From Streptomyces bikiniensis (lineage in GTDB: Bacteria > Actinomycetota > Actinomycetes > Streptomycetales > Streptomycetaceae), in the NCBI GenBank assembly GCA_000716465.1, contig JNWL01000044.1:1-48680 (forward strand): a stretch of 48,680 nucleotides of DNA, read 5' to 3'. Shown piece by piece: positions 16,799-23,320 of the stretch. The position numbers and the translations under genes are program-made. Under the pieces are notes generated by a model. The model ran no database searches. It worked only from the letters and a program-made list of their open reading frames with translations, and was not told where the DNA came from. How positions within the stretch are numbered: position 1 is the stretch's first letter; every line of letters begins with the position of its first letter.

Positions 16799-17551
16799 AT
16801 GCAACGCTTCGCTGGCACCACCGCGGTCGTGACCGGCGCCGCCTCCGGCATCGGCGCGGCCAGCGCGCGCCGACTGGCCTCCGAGGGCGCCACGGTCGTC
16901 CTGGCCGACATCGCCGACGACGCCGGAGAAAGAGTCGCCGACGGCATCCGCCGGTCCGGCGGCTCCGCCCTCTACGTCCACTGCGACGTCTCCTCGGAGA
17001 CGGACTGGCTCCGGCTGCGCGAGCGGACCCGGGCCGTCCCCGGCCCGGTCGGCATCCTGCACAGCAACGCCTTCATGCACCGTGACGCCGCCGCACAGGA
17101 TCTGGACGGCTACGGGTGGGACCGCGAACTCGCCGTCAACCTGAAGGCGCTGTTCCTCGCCGCCCGCACCTTCCTGGAAGACCTGCGCGAGACGAACGGC
17201 GCGTTCGTCGCCACCTCCAGCGTGCACGCCCACTTCGGCCTGCCCGGGTACCCCGCGTACGCGGCGTCCAAGGGCGGGGCGTGCGCGCTGATGCGCCAGC
17301 TCGCCGTCGAGTACGGACCCGACGTGCGGTTCAACTCCGTCCTTCCCGGCCCGATCCTCACCGAGGTGTGGGACACCGTGTCCGAGGAGGACCGACGGCT
17401 CTCCGCGGACGCCACCGCACTGCGCCGTCTGGGCGCCGCGGACGAGGTCGCCTCCGCGGTGGCCTTCCTCGCGTCGCCGGACGCCGCCTACATCACCGGT
17501 ACCGAACTCGTCGTCGACGGCGGCTGGTCGGTCAAGAAGGAGTCGAAGTGA
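16799..17551 (+). CDS. SDR-family dehydrogenase, probable galactose 1-dehydrogenase
   Basis: A 250-residue classical short-chain dehydrogenase. The NAD(P) motif is TGAASGIG (about residues 13-20), Asp at the end of the second strand (VLADIAD) favours NAD, and the catalytic Ser and Tyr-x-x-x-Lys are in ATSSVHA and YPAYAASKGG. The common NNAG motif is replaced by HSNAF. GAAGGG precedes the ATG. The start of the dehydratase gene overlaps its stop (GTGA). In an operon with lactonase and galactonate dehydratase, the expected reaction is D-galactose to galactonolactone. Other sugars or alcohols are possible, since SDR substrates cannot be read from sequence. Confidence 0.82.
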   Translation: MQRFAGTTAVVTGAASGIGAASARRLASEGATVVLADIADDAGERVADGIRRSGGSALYVHCDVSSETDWLRLRERTRAVPGPVGILHSNAFMHRDAAAQDLDGYGWDRELAVNLKALFLAARTFLEDLRETNGAFVATSSVHAHFGLPGYPAYAASKGGACALMRQLAVEYGPDVRFNSVLPGPILTEVWDTVSEEDRRLSADATALRRLGAADEVASAVAFLASPDAAYITGTELVVDGGWSVKKESK

Positions 17552-18693
17552 AGATCACCTCTCTGCGCACCCATCTCGTCGCCCCCCGCTGGTGCTTCCT
17601 GAGGATCGACACCGACGAGGGGATCACCGGCTGGGGCGAGCCCGTCGTCGAGGGCCGCGCCCACACCGTCGCCGCCGCCGTCGACGAGCTGTCCGACTAC
17701 CTGATCGGCCGGGACCCGATGCGGATCGAGGACCACTGGCAGGTCCTCACCAAAGGCGGCTTCTACCGGGGCGGCCCCGTCCTCTCGAGCGCCGTCGCCG
17801 GCATCGACCAGGCCCTGTGGGACATCAAGGGCAAGGCCCTCGGCGTCCCCGTATGGCAGCTCCTCGGCGGCAACGTCCGCGACCGCGTGCGCGTCTACAG
17901 CTGGATCGGCGGCGACCGGCCCGAGGACGTCGTGGAGCAGGCGCTCGCCAGGAGGTCGGAGGGCTTCACCGCCGTCAAGATGAACGCCTCGCCGCAACTG
18001 GAGTTCATCGACACCCCCGCGGCGGTGCACGGCATCGTCGAACGGGTCGCGAGCATCCGGGAGGCGGTGGGCGACTCCTTCGACATCGCGGTCGACTTCC
18101 ACGGCCGGCTGACCATCCCCATGGCCCGTCGCGTGCTGCCGCTCCTGGAGCCCTACCTGCCCTTCTTCGTCGAGGAACCGCTGGTCCCCGAACTCAGCGA
18201 GCACATCGGCGAGATCGTCCGCTCCACCTCGATCCCCATCGCAACAGGCGAACGCCTGTATTCCCGCTGGGACTTCACCTCCGTACTGGCCTCGGGCATC
18301 GCGGTCGCACAGCCCGACCTCTCGCACGCCGGGGGCATCTCCGAGACCCGCAGGATCGCTGCCATGGCCGAGGCGTACGACGTGTCCCTCGCCCCGCACT
18401 GCCCGCTCGGACCCATCGCCCTCGCCTCCTGCCTCCAGGTCGGCTTCGCCACGCCCAACCTGCTCATCCAGGAGCAGAGCCTCGGCATCCACTACAACAC
18501 CGGCTCCGACCTCCTCGACTACCTGGTGGACCCCTCGGTCTTCCGGTACGAGGACGGGCACGTCGCCCTCCTCTCCGCACCCGGTCTCGGCATCGAGGTC
18601 GACGAGAAGGCCGTGGAACGCGCCGCCGAGACCGGCCACCGCTGGCGCAACCCGGTCTGGCGCCACAAGGACGGCTCCTTCGCGGAGTGGTGA
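17548..18693 (+). CDS. dgoD: D-galactonate dehydratase
   Basis: A 381-residue enolase-superfamily dehydratase that turns D-galactonate into 2-keto-3-deoxygalactonate. It follows E. coli DgoD (382 residues) over its whole length, with long near-identical stretches (FYRGGP, AGIDQALWDIKGK, QPDLSHAGGI, APHCPLGPIALA, EQS-GIHYN, WRNP-WRH). The magnesium ligands fall at the same numbers, Asp183, Glu209 and Glu235, with His185 and His284 as catalytic residues. The start is GTG at 17548, overlapping the SDR stop by four bases; an ATG is absent. It ends the operon and is followed by a strong hairpin. This is the most specific gene of the region and fixes the pathway as De Ley-Doudoroff galactose/galactonate catabolism. 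Confidence 0.95.
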   Translation: MKITSLRTHLVAPRWCFLRIDTDEGITGWGEPVVEGRAHTVAAAVDELSDYLIGRDPMRIEDHWQVLTKGGFYRGGPVLSSAVAGIDQALWDIKGKALGVPVWQLLGGNVRDRVRVYSWIGGDRPEDVVEQALARRSEGFTAVKMNASPQLEFIDTPAAVHGIVERVASIREAVGDSFDIAVDFHGRLTIPMARRVLPLLEPYLPFFVEEPLVPELSEHIGEIVRSTSIPIATGERLYSRWDFTSVLASGIAVAQPDLSHAGGISETRRIAAMAEAYDVSLAPHCPLGPIALASCLQVGFATPNLLIQEQSLGIHYNTGSDLLDYLVDPSVFRYEDGHVALLSAPGLGIEVDEKAVERAAETGHRWRNPVWRHKDGSFAEW

Positions 18694-18732
18694 CGGGGCA
18701 CCGCGGACACCTCGGTCCGTCATCGACAGGAC

Positions 18733-18764
18733 GTTCGCCTCCGGTGACCGCACCGGCGGCGAAC
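18733..18764 (+). terminator. Terminator of the galactonate operon
   Basis: A 14-bp stem with a single mismatch (GTTCGCC-T-CCGGTG against CACCGG-C-GGCGAAC) and a 4-nt loop lies 40 nt after the dgoD stop. Confidence 0.75.
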
Positions 18765-18985
18765 GGCGCGGTCGGGACGCCTGTCGACTCGTCAGTGGAG
18801 TCGGCAAAAGGTCGGCGTCCAGCTGACCGGACCTGCTCGCACGGGAGCCCAAGCAGAAGCACGCCGCATCGGTTGCGCGACCGGGAGGAGTCGCGAGATC
18901 ACCCCTCCCGGTGGCGCGCCGAATGCCGGAGCCATGGCCGGGCGAACCTCGTTCGAGGATCGGGCATGACACGAAAAGGCCCAGG

Positions 18986-19172
18986 TCAACGCAGCCTCCC
19001 CCGCGCCTGCAGCTGCGTCGGGGGCACCTCCGGGGCGTCGAGCCGGGCACCGTCGTACCCCTTCACCCCGCCGAAGCGGGAGCCGGTCGCCCAGTCCTCG
19101 CGCGCCTGGCGGATCTCCTCGTCGGTGCGGCCGACGGAGTTCCGCCACGGCCCGCGCGGGCATCGCATCACC
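18986..19172 (-). pseudogene. Pirin-family protein, 3' remnant
   Basis: The translated minus strand reads RGPWRNSVGRTDEEIRQARE followed by an FGGVKGYDG segment and ends in RLR. This matches the conserved tail of actinomycete pirin-like bicupins (NFVGRT-EEI, FG-VKGYDG-RLPAPELP). Only about 60 C-terminal residues remain; the cupin domains with the metal ligands are absent upstream. It is probably a leftover from a rearrangement at the border between the galactose island and the amine operon. Confidence 0.6.
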
Positions 19173-19450
19173 GCAGGTCGATCCCGCTTGCTTCAGGCAG
19201 GGGTCAGCAAAAGGTCGGCATCGGCGCCCGGAGAGTCCGCAGACGTCCGGCCTGTGCGTGAGGGGGTGCGGTCATCCCTCGGTCCCGGCCGGGGAGTTCG
19301 GCTGGGCGCGTGTCGATCCGGGCTTGCCGCCGGAGGACGGCCCGGACCCGTAAGCGCTCCGTCCAGCGGGTCAGACACACCTCGGTAACATCGGGCCGGG
19401 CCCTGGCCGAGGACGCCCCTGCCGGTGTCGTCCGACGCTATATTGCGAGG

Positions 19451-20671
19451 GTGGATTCCGGATGGCCGCGGCCGAGCCGACGTACTGCCGAACTGATGCG
19501 GGACGTCGCCGAGTCCCTCCTGGCTTCGACGAGCGTGGCGGTCGACGGGGTCGTGGCCGCCGCCCACCGGGAGGCCGAGTACCGCGCCCTGCTGGACGAC
19601 CCGCAGTTCGCGGCGGCCGACCGTCACATGGGCAGGGCGTATTTCAGGCATTGGCTGTCGGCCATCCTGCAGGACCCCGGCATGCGGGTCGGACCGTGTG
19701 TCGACCCCGAGGTTCTGCAGTTCGCACGCGACCTGGTGCGACGCGGCCTGGACACGCACGACCTCGGTTCGTGGCGGGGCGCCCAGCACGGGGCGTGGGA
19801 GCTGTGGGTCGACGCCTGCTTCGCCGCGACCACCGTCGTCGACGAGCTCCGTGACGTGATGAAGGTGTCCGAGCGGTCGATGGCGACGTTCGTCGACGAC
19901 TCGATCGCGGCGCTCGACGAGTACGCCGAGAAGGAACGCGCGGACCTCGCGCGGGGCGCCAGCGCCGAGCGGCACTCCACCGTCCAGCTCTTGCTCGAAG
20001 GTGCGCCGATCGGCCGGGCGCTGGCCGAATCGCGGCTCGGGTACGCGCTGGCGGGCAGTCACCTCGCCGCGATCATCTGGAGCGACTCCAGCGACGAGGC
20101 CGCGGGGCTCGACGCGGCCGCCGAAGCCGTGATGAGGATGTGCGGAGCCTCGTGCCGGCTCACCCTGAACGCGAGCGCGACCGCGCTGTGGGTGTGGGTC
20201 CCGGCGGACACGGTCCCGCCGGCCGAGACGGCGGTGGCCGCCCTGGCCGGCCACCCGGGAACCCATGTCGCGTTCGGACGTTGCGGGCGGGACGTCGATG
20301 GTTTCCGCCGGAGTCACCTGGACGCCTCCGCCGCGCAACGGCTCCTGGCGCGCATGGGCTCGGCGCGCCCTGTCGTCCGGTACGAGGACGTCGCGCTGGT
20401 GTCGGTGCTCACGGCCGACATGGCGCAGGCCGATCAGTTCGTGGCCGACACGCTGGGCGACCTCGCGACCGCCGACCCGGTGCTGCGGCAGACCGTGCTG
20501 ACCTATGTCCGGGAGCGGTTCAACGGCTCAGCCGCCGCGGAGCGGATGTTCACGCACCGCAACACCATCGAGCGGCGGCTGGCCCGCGCCGACCAGCTGC
20601 TGCCGGTGCCGCTGGCCGACAACGCCGCGAGCGTCGTCGCGGCGCTCATGCTCGTGGAGTTGCGGAACTGA
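19451..20671 (+). CDS. PucR/CdaR-type transcriptional regulator
   Basis: A regulator of about 406 residues. The N-terminal half is an all-helical domain of the kind found in actinomycete PucR-like proteins (ELMRDVAESLLASTSVAVDG through IAALDEYAEKE). A GGDEF-like middle part follows, then a C-terminal HTH_30 domain (LRQTVLTYVRERFNGSAAAERMFTHRNTIERRLARADQLLP). GTG at 19451 is proposed as the start: TATATT at 19439-19444 sits seven bases upstream and no ribosome site is present, so the mRNA may be leaderless. ATG at 19496 is an alternative. The gene converges on the amine-catabolic operon, which it probably activates in response to the substrate. Confidence 0.85.
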   Translation: MDSGWPRPSRRTAELMRDVAESLLASTSVAVDGVVAAAHREAEYRALLDDPQFAAADRHMGRAYFRHWLSAILQDPGMRVGPCVDPEVLQFARDLVRRGLDTHDLGSWRGAQHGAWELWVDACFAATTVVDELRDVMKVSERSMATFVDDSIAALDEYAEKERADLARGASAERHSTVQLLLEGAPIGRALAESRLGYALAGSHLAAIIWSDSSDEAAGLDAAAEAVMRMCGASCRLTLNASATALWVWVPADTVPPAETAVAALAGHPGTHVAFGRCGRDVDGFRRSHLDASAAQRLLARMGSARPVVRYEDVALVSVLTADMAQADQFVADTLGDLATADPVLRQTVLTYVRERFNGSAAAERMFTHRNTIERRLARADQLLPVPLADNAASVVAALMLVELRN

Positions 20672-20672
20672 A

Positions 20673-20702
20673 CCCCTCACGTCCGGTGGCGCTCGTGAGG
20701 GG
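20673..20702. terminator. Bidirectional terminator between PucR gene and amine operon
   Basis: A 9-bp stem (CCCCTCACG/CGTGAGGGG) with a 12-nt loop lies between the convergent stop codons at 20671 and 20724 and is followed on the plus strand by CTTGTTCT. Confidence 0.75.
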
Positions 20703-20723
20703 CTTGTTCTCCCTCCGGGCCTG

Positions 20724-22193
20724 TCACAGGGGCAGATCCGGCGAGTCGACCCCGACGACCCGGTCTCCGCAGAACACCCGCACCGACTCCGCGGGCCCGT
20801 GGCCGCCGATGCCGGACGGGCCCCAGAAGCTCTGGGCGGAGTCGTCGCCGAGATCGGCGAGCTTGGCGCCGTTGACCCGCACCTCGCCGGACACGATCCG
20901 GGCACCGATCGCGATCGCGCGGTCGGTGTCGGTGCCGAACACGTAGGCGTCCAGGCCCGACGGGTGCGCGTTGGCGGTGCGCAGCGCGTCCTCGTCCGAG
21001 TCCACACCGTGCAGGGAGACGACGGGCCCGAACAGCTCGGCGGTCGTGCGTTCCGGGTCGGAACCGGTGGCGAGCGTGGGGGACAGGAAGAAGCCCGCCA
21101 GGCCGGGCAGCTCCCCCGGCTGGTCGATCTCGGCACCGAGCCCGCGCAGGCCCTCGATGCGCTGGAGCAGGTTCCGGTGGTGCGGTTCGTTGGCGATGGG
21201 TCCGATGTCGGACTCCTCGTCGAGCGAGTGCCCGATCCGCAGCCGCGCGATGCGCTCCGCGAGGGCCTCCCGCAGGGGCTGCACCAGCCGGTGCGGTGCC
21301 AGGACCTTGCCCGGCCCCTCGCACCACTGGCCGTTCAGGTTGGTCATGCCGGTCAGGATGCCGTCGGCGGTCACGTCGAGGTCGGCGTCGTCGAGCACGA
21401 GCACGGGGTTGTTGCCGCCGAGTTCGAGCTGGAGGACCTTGAAGTCCTCGGCGGCGGCGCGGGCGATGGCCCGCCCGGCGCCCGGGCCGCCGGTGAAGGA
21501 CACCACCTTCACCCGGTGGTCGGCCGTGAGTGCGGCGCCGATGTCGCCCGTGCCGTGGACGAGCTGCAGCGCGCCCTCGGGCAGGCCGGCGTCGACGAAG
21601 CACTCGACGATCACCTGCGCGCTGGCGGGGGCGTGCTCGGACGGCTTGAGCAGCACCGGGCAGCCCGAAGCCACCGCGCTGGCGACCTTCGCCGCCGGGA
21701 TGAAGCCGGGTCCGTTCCACGGTGTGAGGATGGCGGCGGGTCCCCAGGGCACCCGGTGCAGCCGGACGTCGCGCCCGCCGGCGGCGAGCGCGGTGACGCG
21801 GGGGATGCCACGGGCCTCGCCGGCGGCCGCCCGGATCCGGGCCGGGAGGAACGCGGCGAGCTTGCGGGTGGCGGTGATCGCCGTGCCGCTCGTGATCGCG
21901 TCGGTGCGGGCGATGTCCTCGAGCCGCTCCTCGACGTTCGCCGCGGCCCGTTCGAGCGCCTCGGCCCGCATGAGCCGGAAGTCGTCACCGGCCCAGTCCA
22001 GCGCATCGTAGGCGCGCTGCGCGTGCCGCAGCGCCCGCTCCAGGTCGGCGGGCGACGTGGTCACCGTGCGGTGGACCGGCTCGCCCGTGTTCGGGTCGAC
22101 GTTCCACGCGTCGAGCTCTTGGCATCGCACCCACTCACCGGCGATGTAGCTCACCGGCTGCGCGAGGGACGTTGTCGGTGTCGTGGTCCTCAT
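20724..22193 (-). CDS. NAD(P)-dependent aldehyde dehydrogenase
   Basis: A 489-residue aldehyde dehydrogenase oxidising an aldehyde to its carboxylic acid. The catalytic cysteine is Cys291 in NGQWCEGPGK, and the general base is Glu257 in LQLELGGNN. The cofactor loop is SFTGGPGAG. The residues around the cysteine (QWC rather than QVC) are slightly unusual. It is the last gene of the minus-strand operon and overlaps the alcohol dehydrogenase stop by four bases (ATGA). It probably oxidises the product of that dehydrogenase, or a gamma-glutamyl-aminoaldehyde in a Puu-like route (PuuC role). Context cannot decide between them. Confidence 0.9.
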   Translation of the reverse strand: MRTTTPTTSLAQPVSYIAGEWVRCQELDAWNVDPNTGEPVHRTVTTSPADLERALRHAQRAYDALDWAGDDFRLMRAEALERAAANVEERLEDIARTDAITSGTAITATRKLAAFLPARIRAAAGEARGIPRVTALAAGGRDVRLHRVPWGPAAILTPWNGPGFIPAAKVASAVASGCPVLLKPSEHAPASAQVIVECFVDAGLPEGALQLVHGTGDIGAALTADHRVKVVSFTGGPGAGRAIARAAAEDFKVLQLELGGNNPVLVLDDADLDVTADGILTGMTNLNGQWCEGPGKVLAPHRLVQPLREALAERIARLRIGHSLDEESDIGPIANEPHHRNLLQRIEGLRGLGAEIDQPGELPGLAGFFLSPTLATGSDPERTTAELFGPVVSLHGVDSDEDALRTANAHPSGLDAYVFGTDTDRAIAIGARIVSGEVRVNGAKLADLGDDSAQSFWGPSGIGGHGPAESVRVFCGDRVVGVDSPDLPL

Positions 22194-23320
22194 CGGGTCT
22201 CCTCCGCGGCGGGGTTGCCGGAACGGATCGGCATGGCGACGACGATGCGGGTCACCTCGCCGGACTTCATCGCCTCGAAGCCCTCGTTGATCCGGTCGAA
22301 GTCGATGACCTCGGTGACCATCTCGTCGAGCAGCAGCCGGCCCTGCTGGTACAGCCGGGCGAACTGGGCGATGTCCTCCCGCGCCTGTCCCGACCCCATG
22401 TACGAGCCGATCAGGCGCTTCTCGCCGAAGAAGAAGTCGGACGCGGGCAGGGTGAGCTCGGTGCCTTCGGGAGCGATGCCGACGAGGCAGGCCGTGCCGG
22501 TGGCGCGCACCACGTCGAGGGCGGTTGCGGCGGTGCGTGCGGACCCGACGGCCTCGAAGGAGTAGTCGACGCCGTCGCCCAGCAGGGCGCGCACCGCGGC
22601 GGCCACGTCGTCGACGCCGCCGTTCAGGGTGTGGGTCGCGCCGTAGCCGCGGGCGGCTCGCAGCCGCTGCTCGTCGACGTCGATCGCGACGATCGCGGAC
22701 GCGCCCGCGAGCCGCGCGCCCTGGATGACGGCCGAGCCGACGCCTCCGCAGCCGATCACGGCCACGGTGGAGCCGGGCCGCACCCGCGCCCCGCGGAACA
22801 CCGCGCCGACGCCTGTGACGACGCAGCACGACAGCAGGCAGCCGACCCGGGTGGACACGCCGTCGGGCAGCTTCACGGCGGCGTTCGCGCGCAGCAGCAT
22901 GTGCTCGGAGAACGCGCCCAGGTCGCCGAGTCGGGCGACCGCTGTCCCGTCGGGCAGGGTGTACGCGGGCCGCGGGCGGCGCCGGATCTCGTCGAGCCGC
23001 CGGCACTGTGTCGAACGGGCCGCGTTGCAGTTCGCGCACTGGCCGCACGACGGGGTGAGCGCGCCGGTGACGTGGTCGCCGGGACGCAGGTCCGTGACGG
23101 CCGAGCCGACGGATTCGACGACGCCGGCCACCTCGTGACCGACCACCACCGGCAGGTCGGTGGAGACGGTGCCGGTGACGTAGTGCAGGTCGCTGTGGCA
23201 GAGCCCGACGTGCGTGACGGCGATCCGCACTTCGTGCGGCTCGGGCTCGTCGACGTGGATGCCGGTCAGGCGCAGGGGTTCGCCCACCTTCGTGAGCACG
23301 GCCGCGCGGGTGGTGATCAT
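22190..23320 (-). CDS. Zinc-dependent alcohol dehydrogenase (MDR family)
   Basis: A 376-residue medium-chain dehydrogenase of the class III-like type. Catalytic zinc ligands are Cys41 (GLCHSDLH) and His62-Glu63 (VGHEVAG), with the third cysteine in the SCCVVTG segment. The structural zinc is held by Cys92, Cys95, Cys98 and Cys106 (CGQCANC to TQC). The Rossmann motif is IGCGGVG. It starts at 23320, overlapping the stop of the ligase/crotonase gene by four bases, and its own stop overlaps the aldehyde dehydrogenase start. It probably oxidises an alcohol released by the pathway hydrolase, passing the aldehyde to the next enzyme. Confidence 0.92.
   Translation of the reverse strand: MITTRAAVLTKVGEPLRLTGIHVDEPEPHEVRIAVTHVGLCHSDLHYVTGTVSTDLPVVVGHEVAGVVESVGSAVTDLRPGDHVTGALTPSCGQCANCNAARSTQCRRLDEIRRRPRPAYTLPDGTAVARLGDLGAFSEHMLLRANAAVKLPDGVSTRVGCLLSCCVVTGVGAVFRGARVRPGSTVAVIGCGGVGSAVIQGARLAGASAIVAIDVDEQRLRAARGYGATHTLNGGVDDVAAAVRALLGDGVDYSFEAVGSARTAATALDVVRATGTACLVGIAPEGTELTLPASDFFFGEKRLIGSYMGSGQAREDIAQFARLYQQGRLLLDEMVTEVIDFDRINEGFEAMKSGEVTRIVVAMPIRSGNPAAEETR

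Larger units (their letters stand above)
18694..19450. other. Intergenic region: terminator, pirin relic, PucR leader
   Basis: No intact gene is seen in this 757-bp stretch. It starts with the dgoD terminator, then holds a 5'-truncated pirin fragment on the minus strand (18986-19172). The remaining 280 bp before the PucR-type gene include a TATATT box at 19439-19444. Confidence 0.55.

Noticed and set aside
14259..18693. L-arabinose oxidative pathway instead of galactose
   Set aside because: An L-arabonate dehydratase of the IlvD type and the later arabinose-pathway enzymes are absent, while the dehydratase present matches DgoD residue for residue at the active site.
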